Origin: Azoarcus indigens
GTDB lineage: Bacteria; Pseudomonadota; Gammaproteobacteria; Burkholderiales; Rhodocyclaceae
Reading direction: 5' to 3'
Assembly (NCBI RefSeq): GCF_004361735.1
Contig: NZ_SNVV01000001.1
Coordinates: 248,001 to 312,000, forward strand
Length of the DNA: 64,000 nucleotides
Within the stretch, counting starts at the first letter, position 1, and each line of letters begins with the position of its first letter. The translations under genes were made by a program, and so were the position numbers. Shown one piece after another: positions 8,971-18,145 of this stretch. The notes under the pieces are model-generated. The model was given only the letters and a program-made list of their open reading frames with translations. It made no database searches and was not told where the DNA came from.

Positions 8971-9468
8971 TCAGCTACCCGGGAGGCTGCGGCTGTTGTC
9001 GCCGGCGGCCGATGCCGATTGCGTCGGCAGCACGTAGCGCAGCTCCGCCGTCGGCGGTGCGGCACTGCCATCGGCCTCCACGCCTTGCGCCAGCAGCTTG
9101 TCCTTGATGCGCTCGGCGATCTCGTCCTCGACGGCGGCGCGCTCCTCGGCCGGCATGGCGGCCAGATCCTCTTCGGTCAGGCCCATGTCCCGGAGGATGG
9201 CGTCGCGCATGCGCTCGGCCGGCGTCTTTTCCATGTAGTCGCGGAAATCCGCCAGCACCTTCTCTTCGCGCAGGCGCTGCATCTCCGCCTTGTCCTGGGC
9301 AGTCATCACCGTCTTGGCCGGCGTCTCGGTGCTGGCGCTGTCGCTGCCGCCGCCCACCTGGCGCGCCTTGGCCAGCGCGGCCTGGAAGCTGGCCTGGCTG
9401 TCGCCGCCGGCGGCGGCGGAGGAATAGGTCTTGAACGTGGTGCTGTCGTAGCTGGTATCGATCTTCAT
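8971..9468 (-). CDS. small acidic helical protein of unknown function
   Basis: A 165-residue protein without signal peptide or membrane segment. The N terminus is Ser/Thr/Ala-rich and probably disordered; the middle (TAQDKAEMQRLREEKVLADF through DYMEKTPAERMRDAI) and the acidic stretch LTEEDLAAMPAEERAAVEDE are strongly predicted helices. Start ATG 9468 has GGAG about 9 nt upstream; a longer start at 9489 is possible. Codon use is normal for the window and the frame is clean, so it is probably real, but I recognise no family. It is divergent from the PLP enzyme at 9718. Confidence 0.55.
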   Translation of the reverse strand: MKIDTSYDSTTFKTYSSAAAGGDSQASFQAALAKARQVGGGSDSASTETPAKTVMTAQDKAEMQRLREEKVLADFRDYMEKTPAERMRDAILRDMGLTEEDLAAMPAEERAAVEDEIAERIKDKLLAQGVEADGSAAPPTAELRYVLPTQSASAAGDNSRSLPGS

Positions 9469-9717
9469 GGCGAACGTCTCCACTCGCATTGGCCCCGGCC
9501 GCTACGCAAGCTGCGTACCAATCCGGATACATGCATGCAGACACGGGGATTTCGCCTCGCGCCCCGGGCGCGGGAAGCGGCAGACTCCGCCGCTCGCCGG
9601 CAAAAGCTGCCGTCTTGGGCGGCCGGCGGGCGGCAACAAACGCCGCGGCCACGCCGCATACCCCCTCCGGGGGATAATCCCGTGCTTGCCCTGCCCTCCA
9701 TGGCGAAGGAGAACAAC

Positions 9718-10893
9718 ATGAGCCAGTCCCGCGACCGCACCCCCGCTCCGCTTGCCGCCCGCGCCCTGTCGCCGCGCACCCTCACCGCCCAGGCCCTGGG
9801 CCGCATCGCCGAGCCCTACCGCGACCTGGTGCCGCCGCTGCACCCTTCCACCACCTTCGAACGCGCCGGCGACGGCAGCTACCCCGGCGGCCGCCTGTAC
9901 TCCCGCGACTTCAGCCCCGCCTACGACCAGGCCGAGGAACTGCTCACCACGCTGGAGGGCGGCCATCAATCCCTGCTGTTCGCCTCCGGCATGGCCGCCG
10001 CCACCGCGGTGCTGCAGGCGCTGGAGCCTGGCCAGCGCATCGTCGCCTGCCGCTCCATGTACTGGGCGCTGCGCAACTGGCTGGTGGCCTTCGCCCAACA
10101 GTGGAAGCTGGACCTCGCCTTCTACGACAATGCCGACCTGGACGGCATGGTCGCCCTGCTGCGCGAGGCGCCGACCACCTTGCTGTGGCTGGAGACGCCG
10201 GCCAACCCGACCTGGGAGGTGATAGACATCGCCGCCGCCGTCGGCGCCGCCCGCGCCGGCGGCACCACGGTGCTGGTGGATTCCACCGTCGCCACCCCGG
10301 TGTTCAGCCAGCCGCTGAAGCTGGGCGCGGACATCGTCATGCACTCCGCCACCAAGTACCTCAACGGCCACTCCGACGTCATCGCCGGCGCCCTGGTGTG
10401 CCGCGAGGATGGTCCGCTGTGGCAGCGCATCCGCCGCAACCGCAACCTCGGCGGCGCGGTGCTCGGCCCCTTCGAGGCCTGGCTGCTGCTGCGCGGCATG
10501 CGCACCCTGCAGCTGCGGGTGCAGCAATCCGCCGCCAACGCGCTCGCCATCGCCCAGGCGCTGGACGGCCACCCCGGCCTGGTGGAAGTGCTCTACCCCG
10601 GCCTGCCCGGCCACCCGCAGCACGCCATCGCCGCACGCCAGATGCAGGGCGGCTTCGGCGGCATGCTCTCCATCCGCACCACCGGCGGCGAAGCGCGTTC
10701 GCGCGAAGTCACCGCCCGCCTGCAGATATTCAAGCGCGCTACTTCGCTGGGTTCGGTCGAGAGCCTGGCCGAGCACCGCGCCAGCGTGGAAGGCCCCGGC
10801 AGCCCCTGCCCGCCAGACCTGATCCGGCTGTCGGTCGGCATCGAGGCGGTGGACGACCTGATAGACGACCTGAAGGAAGCGCTGGCGGACTGA
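9718..10893 (+). CDS. Cys/Met-metabolism PLP enzyme (O-acylhomoserine sulfhydrylase / cystathionine synthase type)
   Basis: This 391-residue fold-type I PLP enzyme has LYSRDFSPAYDQAEELLTTL (the substrate-loop region), SLLFASGMAA, LLWLETPANPTWE, the aspartate that pairs with the cofactor ring (VLVDSTVATP) and the Schiff-base lysine in MHSATKYLNGHSD. The C-terminal SLGSVESLAEHRAS motif is typical of cystathionine gamma-synthase, O-acetylhomoserine sulfhydrylase and related lyases. An AAGGAG site fixes the ATG at 9718. It likely makes or breaks C-S bonds in cysteine or methionine synthesis, fitting the sulfur content of the window; substrate choice (sulfide versus cysteine) cannot be settled here. 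Confidence 0.88.
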   Translation: MSQSRDRTPAPLAARALSPRTLTAQALGRIAEPYRDLVPPLHPSTTFERAGDGSYPGGRLYSRDFSPAYDQAEELLTTLEGGHQSLLFASGMAAATAVLQALEPGQRIVACRSMYWALRNWLVAFAQQWKLDLAFYDNADLDGMVALLREAPTTLLWLETPANPTWEVIDIAAAVGAARAGGTTVLVDSTVATPVFSQPLKLGADIVMHSATKYLNGHSDVIAGALVCREDGPLWQRIRRNRNLGGAVLGPFEAWLLLRGMRTLQLRVQQSAANALAIAQALDGHPGLVEVLYPGLPGHPQHAIAARQMQGGFGGMLSIRTTGGEARSREVTARLQIFKRATSLGSVESLAEHRASVEGPGSPCPPDLIRLSVGIEAVDDLIDDLKEALAD

Positions 10894-11111
10894 GCGCCAG
10901 CCCGCGAGCCGGTGGCGCAGCTCGCCGGCATCGAGCCGGCGGCGCGGCGCAAGCTGGAATACCTGGATGCGGCAGACGATTCAAACGAGCTGCGCACTCC
11001 GCCCGACAACAGGCTGGAAGCCTTGCGCGGAAAGCGGACCGGCCGGCGCAGCATCCGTATCAACGCCCCCTGCGGAAGATCCAGCCCCGCCACGCGGCCT
11101 GACCCACCGCC

Positions 11112-12527
11112 TCAGCGCAGCGGCGCGCCATCCCCCGCCAGCAGCAGGTTCACCGTCTTCATCGCCTCCAGGTTGCTGAGGATGCCGGCGTGGCTGTCGT
11201 CGAAGCCGTAGATGCGCTCGGCCTGGGTCTGGGCTTCGGCGGCGAGTTCGCTGGCGACGGTGACCACGCCATCGTTGGCGCGGCCGAGGGTGTTGCCGCC
11301 ACCGTAGGTGAACAGCAGGTGGTGGCGGGTGCCGGCGGGCAGGAACTGCACCTGGGCGCCCGCCTCCTGGCCGGTGTAGAAGAGCTCCCGCAGGTAGCTG
11401 CTGCCGGGCACGATGTCGCGCCACACCGGCACCACCACCGGCGAGGAGGTAATGCCGCGCAGGGCCGCCTCGTGCCCACCCCAGGGGGTGGACAGGCTGA
11501 TGAACAACGGTACTTCGGCCGGCGCGTTGCGCTCGGCACGGCGCAGCAGGAAGCCGCGCGCCACCAGCCCGCCCATGCTGTGGGCGACGAGGTGGAAGCG
11601 CTTCACCTGGTAGTGCAGCTCCAGCTCCAGCATGGTGCTGGTGAGGATATCCACCGTGGTATCCAGGCCGAGCCCGGAGGCGTAGGAGAACACCCAGGGC
11701 TGGAAGCGCTTGCGGTCCAGCTGGCCGACCAGGGCGGAGAAATCGCGCGGCGAGCCGTTGATGCCATGCACGAACACCACCGGGATCTTGTCCGGGTCGT
11801 AAGGTTCCAGCAGGTAGAGGCCGCTGCGGCCGGCGAGGATGAAATCCAGCGGACGCCAGCTGCTGGCGGCGGCGATTTCCGGGTCGAAGCGGGCGTCCTC
11901 CAGCGTGGTGACGTCGCCGAAGGAGAGCAACTGGCCGCCGCTGACGGCGGGCCGGTCCACCGCCGGCCGCGGCCGCAGCTGGCCGAGGGTGGGCAGGCCG
12001 ATCGCCGTCGCCGCGCCCGGCGTCGCCTCCGCCGGCACCCGCAGGGCAATGTCGGCGAAGACCTTGCCGGCGCTGCAGCTCATGCTGCTCCCGGGATCGA
12101 AGGTCAGCAGGGGTTCGCCGGCATCGTGGCGGAAGTTGCCATTGCTGTCGCGGAAGGCGGCCAGGCCATAGTTGCCGGGGCCGACGATGAAGCCCCAGGC
12201 GCCTTCCCGCTCCATGACGAAGTAATCGACCTGGCGCCAGGCGGGCTGCGCCGCGTCTGAGGCCGCCGCGTCGTCATGCAGCAGCGCCACCACATACGGG
12301 CCGGCAGCCCCGCCATCGTCGGCCAGCGTGCCGGCGATGGAGCAGGCGGTGGACATCTGCGCCAGCTGGCCGCGCAGCGAGAACATCATGCAGCCGCTGC
12401 TGGCCAGCGCCAGCAGCATCACCGCGAGCAGCGCCAGCGCCCGCCGCAGCGCCGATGCGGTGAAAAAGCCGGCCCCCGGTACCCGGCCCCGGTATGGCTT
12501 GCGTGTGCGGAGCGCAAGAGTCGCCAT
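11112..12527 (-). CDS. alpha/beta-hydrolase (lipase-like) lipoprotein
   Basis: A 471-residue protein with a type II signal peptide (LLAVMLLALASSGC, Cys about 46), so probably a lipoprotein. Residues about 50-190 form a beta-rich region with the Asp-rich FRDSNGNFRHDAGE segment, possibly a metal site. The second half is an alpha/beta hydrolase: oxyanion loop VVFVHGINGSPRDF, nucleophile elbow LVAHSMGGLVARG (A-x-S-x-G rather than G-x-S-x-G), and a C-terminal His in YGFDDSHAGILSN. It most likely hydrolyses acyl esters at the cell envelope. Start ATG 12527 was chosen at the head of the signal sequence; a much longer upstream reading has no family support. Confidence 0.82.
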   Translation of the reverse strand: MATLALRTRKPYRGRVPGAGFFTASALRRALALLAVMLLALASSGCMMFSLRGQLAQMSTACSIAGTLADDGGAAGPYVVALLHDDAAASDAAQPAWRQVDYFVMEREGAWGFIVGPGNYGLAAFRDSNGNFRHDAGEPLLTFDPGSSMSCSAGKVFADIALRVPAEATPGAATAIGLPTLGQLRPRPAVDRPAVSGGQLLSFGDVTTLEDARFDPEIAAASSWRPLDFILAGRSGLYLLEPYDPDKIPVVFVHGINGSPRDFSALVGQLDRKRFQPWVFSYASGLGLDTTVDILTSTMLELELHYQVKRFHLVAHSMGGLVARGFLLRRAERNAPAEVPLFISLSTPWGGHEAALRGITSSPVVVPVWRDIVPGSSYLRELFYTGQEAGAQVQFLPAGTRHHLLFTYGGGNTLGRANDGVVTVASELAAEAQTQAERIYGFDDSHAGILSNLEAMKTVNLLLAGDGAPLR

Positions 12528-12760
12528 CGGATTTCCCCGCCGTGATGAAAGACGCCATCCGGGACAGGACGGCGCAGGACAAGCGGGATTATCGCGATGA
12601 CGGCAGGGCAAGGTCCAGCCGGACAGCCGCGCCGGGCGGGCTTCTGCGCAGCGCAGCGGCGGGATTACCCGCGCCCGGCCGGGGGTCCGCCGACCTTGAG
12701 CATGGGAAACGCAGCCTCCTTTGGCCGTGGCAATGCCCGCCGGCCGCAGCCGGCGCGGGC

Positions 12761-15193
12761 TCACATGAAGTTGTAGCGCAGGGTGACGCCCACGGTGCGC
12801 GGGGCGGCGGCGGACACGGTGTAGGCGCTGACGGTGTTGCTGCCGGTGTAGTAGTAGCGCTTGTCCAGGGCGTTGCGCGCCCACAGCGACAGTTCCCACA
12901 CATCGCTGCCGCGGCTGTACTGCCAGCCGGTGGCGAGGTTGAGCACGCCGTAGGCGGGCAGGCGGTTGTAGCGGGAATTGTCCAGCGAACCGGGGGCTTC
13001 CGAGCGCCAGGCGTAGTTGGCGCTTACGTACTGCTCCACATGGTCGGCCCACGGCCAGCGGTAGCTGCCGCCGACGTTGGCGGTCCACAGCGGCGCACCC
13101 TGCACCTGCTTGCCGCCGAGGTCGCAGCTGGCCGGCGCAACCGGGTTGTTACGCTCGGCTGGACAGGGGGCGTTGTCGAAGGAGCGGTAGCTGGCGTCGT
13201 TGTACATGCCGTTGAAGGACAGCGTGAGGCGACGGGTGGGCCGGGCTTCGATCTCCCATTCCACGCCCTTGCTCTCCACTTCACCGACGTTGGTCAGCAC
13301 TTGGTAAACGACGAGGGAACTGGGTCCGGCGCGCATGCCGGTGGCCTGGTAGTCCTGCACCCGGGCGTAGAACAGGCTGGCGTTCACCCGCAGGCGCTTG
13401 TCCCACAACAGGCTCTTGAAGCCGACCTCCAGGCTGCGGGCGCGTTCCGGATCGACCTTGAGCGAATCCTCGCCCATGGTCGGCGCGGCACCGACGCCGT
13501 TGATGTTCACCCCGCCGGACTTCTCGCCGTAGGAGAGGTTGGCGAAGGCCAGCACGTCCGGCGCCAGCTCGTAGGAGAGGCCGAGCAGGCCGGAGGGGCT
13601 GACATCCTGCACGGTGATGTCGTCCGACCGCCAGGCGCCGACCTGGCTGTTGCGGCCAACCAGCAGCAGGGGCACGAACAGCGGCGCGGCGTTGAGCGGC
13701 GCGTCGCGGCGGCTGCGTGCCACCTTGCGCTCGTAGGTGGCGCGCACGCCGGTGGTGAGGTCCAGGCGCTCGGTGAGGTGCCAGTCGGCCTGGCCGAACA
13801 ACGCGAAGCTGTCGGTCTTCATCTTGCCGTGGGTGGCGGAAGTGATGCCGTTCAAAACATTACTTCCCGGGAAAAGAGTCTGATAAAGCTCGGGCAGAGC
13901 CACCGTATCGGCGCCACTCCCGTAGGTCAGCCAGTTGCTGCTGGTGATGTCCTGGTGGAAGTAGTAGGCGCCGACCACATAGTCCATCGTGTCGCCGATG
14001 GGCGAAGCGAGGCGGACTTCCTGCGAGATCTGGCTGTCCTTCACCCGGAATTGGGAGTCGCGGAAGATGTCGGCGTTGGTGCCGTCGATATCGTTGTGCG
14101 AGCCGAATTCCCAGGAGCGCCAGGCGGTGATGGAGGTCAGGCGATAGCCGCCGCCCAGCTCCCAGTTGGCCTCGGCGGACAAGCCGCCCTGCTCCACCTT
14201 CATCTTCTGCGGGCCGTCGATGTTGACGTGGTAGCGGTCCGGATCGATACGGATACCGGTGGCGCCGGCCAGTTGGGCGGCGTGCAACAGGTTGTAGTAA
14301 CCCGCCGGCGACGGCCCCACGCCGTAGAGCATGGTCGTGCCCTGGCTGCCGTTCTCGTGCTGGTAGTCGGCGATCAGGCGCAGGCTGAAATCGCTGTCCG
14401 GGCGGATCAGCAGCTGGCCGCGCACGCCTTCACGGGTCACGCTGTTGAGGCGACGGTTGTCGTTGTCGTTCTTCAGCCAGCCGTCGTCGTGGGTGCCCAC
14501 CACCGCGATGCGCGCCGCCACCGTATCGCTCAGCGGGCCGGAGATCACCGCCTTGCCCTGGTAGTAGCCGCGCTCGCCGGCGGACAGCTCCACGCTGTTG
14601 TCCGGCGAGAAATCCGGTGCCCGGGTGCTGAGATTGAGCACGCCGGCGGTAGTGTTCTTGCCGAACAGCGTGCCCTGCGGCCCGCGCAGCAGTTCCACCC
14701 GCTCCAGGTCCACCAGATCCAGCACCGCCATGCCCGGACGGCCGAGATAGACGTTGTCCAGGTAGATGCCGACGCTGCCCTCCAACCCCTCGTTGGCCGG
14801 GTTGTTGCCGATGCCGCGCACCGCCAGGCTGAGCTGGCGGCCATTGGCGTAGCTGGCGTTCAGGCCGGGCAGCAGCAGCGGCAGGTTCTGCACCTGATAC
14901 ACGCCCTGCCGCTCCAACTCGGCGCCGTCCAGCGTGCTCAACGACACCGGCACCGACTGGGCGCTCTCGGCGCGGCGGCGGGCATTCACCGTCACCGTCT
15001 CCAGCTGCAGTTCGGCATCCTCGGCGGCAGGCGCCCGAGCTGCCTCCGGCACCTGGGCCCAGGCGGCCGGGGCGATCAGGGCCAGCGCCAAGGCCAGCGG
15101 ACGCCAGACAGGCTGAGGAAGGGGGGAAAGAGCACGGCGGAAGCCGGCGCCCTCAGTCTCGATACGGGCGGTTGGGCGGGATCGGGAGCGCAC
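12761..15193 (-). CDS. TonB-dependent outer-membrane receptor
   Basis: A TonB-dependent receptor of about 810 residues. After a signal peptide (LALALALIAPAAWAQ, about 33-47) come a TonB-box-like stretch (LETVTVNARRR), a plug domain (SVPVSLSTLDG to the LLRGPQGTLFGKNTTAGVLN motif) and a long barrel ending in an aromatic-rich terminal strand (RTVGVTLRYNF). No ATG lies before residue 150; the GTG at 15193 is taken as start but has no clear ribosome site, so the true start is uncertain. The closest gene, a rhodanese 132 bp upstream on the same strand, suggests a sulfur-containing substrate rather than iron. Family features are clear; the substrate is inference. Confidence 0.9.
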   Translation of the reverse strand: MRSRSRPTARIETEGAGFRRALSPLPQPVWRPLALALALIAPAAWAQVPEAARAPAAEDAELQLETVTVNARRRAESAQSVPVSLSTLDGAELERQGVYQVQNLPLLLPGLNASYANGRQLSLAVRGIGNNPANEGLEGSVGIYLDNVYLGRPGMAVLDLVDLERVELLRGPQGTLFGKNTTAGVLNLSTRAPDFSPDNSVELSAGERGYYQGKAVISGPLSDTVAARIAVVGTHDDGWLKNDNDNRRLNSVTREGVRGQLLIRPDSDFSLRLIADYQHENGSQGTTMLYGVGPSPAGYYNLLHAAQLAGATGIRIDPDRYHVNIDGPQKMKVEQGGLSAEANWELGGGYRLTSITAWRSWEFGSHNDIDGTNADIFRDSQFRVKDSQISQEVRLASPIGDTMDYVVGAYYFHQDITSSNWLTYGSGADTVALPELYQTLFPGSNVLNGITSATHGKMKTDSFALFGQADWHLTERLDLTTGVRATYERKVARSRRDAPLNAAPLFVPLLLVGRNSQVGAWRSDDITVQDVSPSGLLGLSYELAPDVLAFANLSYGEKSGGVNINGVGAAPTMGEDSLKVDPERARSLEVGFKSLLWDKRLRVNASLFYARVQDYQATGMRAGPSSLVVYQVLTNVGEVESKGVEWEIEARPTRRLTLSFNGMYNDASYRSFDNAPCPAERNNPVAPASCDLGGKQVQGAPLWTANVGGSYRWPWADHVEQYVSANYAWRSEAPGSLDNSRYNRLPAYGVLNLATGWQYSRGSDVWELSLWARNALDKRYYYTGSNTVSAYTVSAAAPRTVGVTLRYNFM

Positions 15194-15325
15194 AGCAGTC
15201 TGAAACCAGAAATTTCGGAGGCGGCATTAGAACCCGATACGCCGCCCCTGTGAACCCATGGATGGAAAGGCCTGCCGCGGCGCGTATCACCATGTCCTTG
15301 ATCGAGTCGGCGGAGACCGCGGGGG

Positions 15326-15778
15326 TTACACCTGATACCAGGGCAGCCCGGCCGCCCGCCAGCCATTGACCACCCGCTGGCCGGCGGCGTTGGCTTCGCC
15401 CTCGAAGCCCTCCAGCACGGTATAGACGTGGCGGTAGCCGCGGGCCGAGAGCAGGCGGGCGGCCTCCGCCGCGTCCCCGGTGCCACGGCCCAGCAGCAGC
15501 ACGAGTTCGTCGTGGCGCAGGCGGGCTTCGACCTGGGCGAGGAAATCCGGCACCGGCGCCCAGTCGGGAAAGCGGCGGAACTCGATCTCGAAGGCGCCGG
15601 GCACGCGGCCAACCAGCGCCCATTCCTCGCGCGAGCGGATGTCCACCAGGCGGGCGTGCGCCCTCGCCTCCAGCACCGCCCAGGCTTCGGCTGGTAGCAG
15701 GCTGCCGTTGTAGCCGTAGGCGCCTTCCCGGGCCCGCGCCTGCGCGCGCCCCAGCAGCGCCTCTATGCGTGCGCCCAT
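15326..15778 (-). CDS. rhodanese-like protein lacking the catalytic cysteine
   Basis: A single 150-residue rhodanese domain: RLVDIRSREEWALVGRVPGA, then the region of the active-site loop, then YTVLEGFEGEANAAGQRVVN and GWRAAGLPW. Where active members read C-R-S-G-x-R-S after the hydrophobic strand, this one reads GRGTGDA (LVLLLGRGTGDAAEAARL), so the sulfur-carrying cysteine is replaced by glycine and sulfurtransferase activity is unlikely. Start ATG 15778 has AAGGAGA upstream. It is followed on the same strand by the TonB-dependent receptor. It may act as a binding or regulatory domain. Confidence 0.85.
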   Translation of the reverse strand: MGARIEALLGRAQARAREGAYGYNGSLLPAEAWAVLEARAHARLVDIRSREEWALVGRVPGAFEIEFRRFPDWAPVPDFLAQVEARLRHDELVLLLGRGTGDAAEAARLLSARGYRHVYTVLEGFEGEANAAGQRVVNGWRAAGLPWYQV

Positions 15779-16013
15779 GTTCCGTCTCCTTTCATCCGCG
15801 GCCTCCAGCGGCGCAATGCGCTGCATTGCCGGCCTGGGTTCTTGTGCGGCGAGGCTAGCAAGCCGGCGGGCGGGGAGAAAACGAGCAATCTTCACAAGCT
15901 TTCCACCGCCGCCGCTAAGCCGGCGGAACGCCCAGTCGCCGTGCCGATGGAGAATGTCCGTGACCAGGCCTGAGCGGGGGCGCAGTCCGGTTGCCATGAC
16001 CAGGACCGCGAAT

Positions 16014-16940
16014 TCACCCGCCAAGACGCGCAGCCGCGGCGATCTCCTGCAGCAGATCCACGAAGGCCCGCACCTTCGCGGGCCTGAAACGCGCCGTGGG
16101 ATACACCGCATGGATGCCGCCTGCGGGCAGTGCCCATTGCGGCAGCACCTGGATCAACCGCCCGGCAGCCAGGTCTTCAGCCACCGCAAAGTCCGGCAGC
16201 ACGGATAGCCCTGCGCCGTAACGCACGGCCTCGCGCACCGCCAAGGTAGCGTCCATCGACATCGCGGCATGCACGGAGACGTTCTGGCGTTCCAGTTCGC
16301 CGCGGGAGAAGCTCCAGCGCGTGGGCTCACGTAGCAAGGTATTGGCCACGAACGGAAGCCCGGCCACGCCCTGGGGGTCTTGCAGAGCGCTCACTTGACC
16401 TTGCCACACCGGCGCTGCGACCAGCAGTTGCCGAAACGCGCCAATCTGCCGGGCCTGCACATTCAGGTCTGTCAACCACCCCACGCGGATCGCCAGTTCC
16501 ACCTGGCCAGACATCACGTCGAGCGACTGATCGCTCAAGATCGCGTCCACCTTGCACCGCGGATAACGGCGTGTGAACTCAGTGACGGCCGGCACGATGC
16601 TGGTGATGCCGTAATCCAGCGGAGCCGTCAGCCGTAGCGTGCCGGAAGGCTCCGTCACCCCTGCGCCCAGTTCATCGAAGGCGTCGTGCGCTTCCTTCAG
16701 GATCAGGGCGCAGCGCTCGTGAAACGCCTTGCCCGCCTCCGTCGCCGTCACCCTGCGCGTGGTGCGCGTGAGCAGCGTCGTGCGGAACTCCCGCTCCAGC
16801 CGCGACACTTGTTGGCTGACCACCGCCTTGGTGATGCCCAGCCGCTCGGCCGCCGCCGTGAAACTGCCTGTCTCGACCACCGCGGCGAAGTACGCCAGAC
16901 GCTTGAGATTGGCGAGATGGTTGGCGCCGGACTCTTCCAT
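16014..16940 (-). CDS. LysR-family transcriptional regulator
   Basis: A 308-residue LysR regulator: N-terminal winged helix (TGSFTAAAERLGITKAVVSQ recognition region), then linker helix and a two-lobed effector domain (GTLRLTAPLDYGI, LAIRVGWL, GLSVLPDFAVAEDLAAG). It belongs to the subgroup that often controls a divergent redox gene. ATG 16940 is used; ATG 16958 would add six residues, and neither has a strong ribosome site. It is divergent from the DsbA-like gene at 17059 across an AT-rich gap, so that gene and those after it are its likely targets. Confidence 0.92.
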   Translation of the reverse strand: MEESGANHLANLKRLAYFAAVVETGSFTAAAERLGITKAVVSQQVSRLEREFRTTLLTRTTRRVTATEAGKAFHERCALILKEAHDAFDELGAGVTEPSGTLRLTAPLDYGITSIVPAVTEFTRRYPRCKVDAILSDQSLDVMSGQVELAIRVGWLTDLNVQARQIGAFRQLLVAAPVWQGQVSALQDPQGVAGLPFVANTLLREPTRWSFSRGELERQNVSVHAAMSMDATLAVREAVRYGAGLSVLPDFAVAEDLAAGRLIQVLPQWALPAGGIHAVYPTARFRPAKVRAFVDLLQEIAAAARLGG

Positions 16941-17058
16941 ATTGTTTGCTTTTAACATACGAACTATATGCTTTAACGTAATTTATCTGTCAATAGCAGC
17001 TGCATACCATCCGTGCAATGAACTGAAAACCGGGCCTCTCCAAGCCTTCGCCTCCGCC
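16941..17058. promoter_or_regulatory. AT-rich divergent promoter region, LysR / DsbA-like
   Basis: This 118-bp gap is clearly richer in A+T than its surroundings (about 16940-17000, around AACATACGAACTATATGC), as expected for divergent promoters with a LysR operator. No exact operator can be assigned by eye. Confidence 0.4.
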
Positions 17059-17697
17059 ATGACCAAGACACTGCTCTATCTCTTCGACCCGCTCTGCGGC
17101 TGGTGCTACGGCGCCAGCGGCACGGTGGCGGAAGTCTCGGCCCTGCCCGGCGTCGCGCTGCGGCTGTTGCCCAGCGGTCTGTTCTCCGGCGAGGGCGCGC
17201 GCCCGATGAGCGACGACTTCGCCACCTATGCGTGGAGCAATGACCAGCGCATTGAACGCCTCACCAGCCAGCGGTTCACCGAGCAGTACCGCGGCAACGT
17301 ACTGGCCGACCATAAGCAAATGTTCGACAGCGGACCCGCCACCGTCGCACTGACGGCCATCGCGCTGACCGCGCCCCAGCGCGAGCTGGACGCGCTCAAG
17401 GCCATCCAGCTCGCCCGCTACGTCGATGGGCGCGACATCACGTCGCTGGAAACGCTGATGGCCGTGTTGAAGACGCTGGGTCTGGACGAGGCCGCCCGGC
17501 GTCTGGCCCAACCGGATGCCGAACTGCTCGCTGCCAACCGTGTCCGCGTCGCCGAGGCGCAGGCGCTGCTGCAGCAGTTCGGCGCACACGGTGTCCCCAC
17601 CTTCATCCTGGAGCAGAACGGGCAGCGCCAGCTGCTGCCCTCAAGCGCGGTGTTCTCCAACCCGCAGGCCTTCGCCGAGCAGCTGGCCGCCGCCTGA
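17059..17697 (+). CDS. DsbA-family thioredoxin-fold oxidoreductase
   Basis: A 212-residue cytoplasmic protein (no signal peptide) of the DsbA/FrnE/2-hydroxychromene-carboxylate-isomerase superfamily. The redox motif C13-G-W-C16 occurs in YLFDPLCGWCYGA and the cis-proline loop is HGVPTFIL near the C terminus. Members act as thiol-disulfide oxidoreductases or glutathione-dependent isomerases; the CxxC favours the former. Divergent from a LysR regulator, and followed by a small ORF and a DoxX gene in the same direction, a combination often seen in oxidative or electrophile stress loci (inference). Confidence 0.88.
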   Translation: MTKTLLYLFDPLCGWCYGASGTVAEVSALPGVALRLLPSGLFSGEGARPMSDDFATYAWSNDQRIERLTSQRFTEQYRGNVLADHKQMFDSGPATVALTAIALTAPQRELDALKAIQLARYVDGRDITSLETLMAVLKTLGLDEAARRLAQPDAELLAANRVRVAEAQALLQQFGAHGVPTFILEQNGQRQLLPSSAVFSNPQAFAEQLAAA

Positions 17698-17749
17698 ACC
17701 TCCCGCCCCTTGCCCCCTCATCTCTTTTGCTCCGTCGCCAAGGATCATC

Positions 17750-18055
17750 ATGATGATTGGCAGAGACTCCGTCCAAACCGCAGCAGCAGGCGGCACAGCC
17801 ACTGCCCTGGCGGCTTGCGACGCCACTGCGGCGACTGCCGTGCCACTGCAATGGAAGCGCTTTCCGGCCAATGTCGATGTCCTGACCACGGCCATGAACG
17901 CGCTGCCCCGACGCTGGCCTGGCGACCACTACAACACCCGTCCCGAGGATTTCGTGGCGTGCATGCGGGACCGTGCCCGTGGGGCGCACTTCGAGAGCCT
18001 GTTCGAACGTCTGGTCGGCCCGTTCAAGGCATCTCGCCGCCGAAGGACTGATTGA
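17750..18055 (+). CDS. hypothetical 101-residue protein
   Basis: The start is a double ATG with AAGGA upstream. The first 35 residues are low-complexity Ala/Thr; the rest (PLQWKRFPANVDVLTTAMNA, WPGDHYNTRPEDFVACMRDR) looks like genuine protein with a Trp/Tyr/Phe content unlike the antisense frames. It ends abruptly in Arg-Arg-Arg-Arg, and the next frame continues with a plausible AAEGLIDPVAVP, so a truncation or frameshift near 18040 is possible. It lies between the DsbA-like gene and DoxX on the same strand. Family not recognised. Confidence 0.45.
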   Translation: MMIGRDSVQTAAAGGTATALAACDATAATAVPLQWKRFPANVDVLTTAMNALPRRWPGDHYNTRPEDFVACMRDRARGAHFESLFERLVGPFKASRRRRTD

Positions 18056-18145
18056 CCCCGTCGCCGTGCCCGCGAGTTGCACGAATGCGGCTCCGGTGCC
18101 CGGCGTCCCTCCCCCTCCCTTCCCCCACTCTTGCGAGGCAAGCTT

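Noticed and set aside
8557..9717. N-terminal extension of the PLP enzyme reading upstream to 8557
   Set aside because: The upstream part is random-looking and overlaps the SDR and small-protein genes; an AAGGAG site marks ATG 9718.
12494..15253. 919-codon plus-strand open frame
   Set aside because: Antisense of the TonB receptor, whose plug and barrel motifs are on the minus strand.
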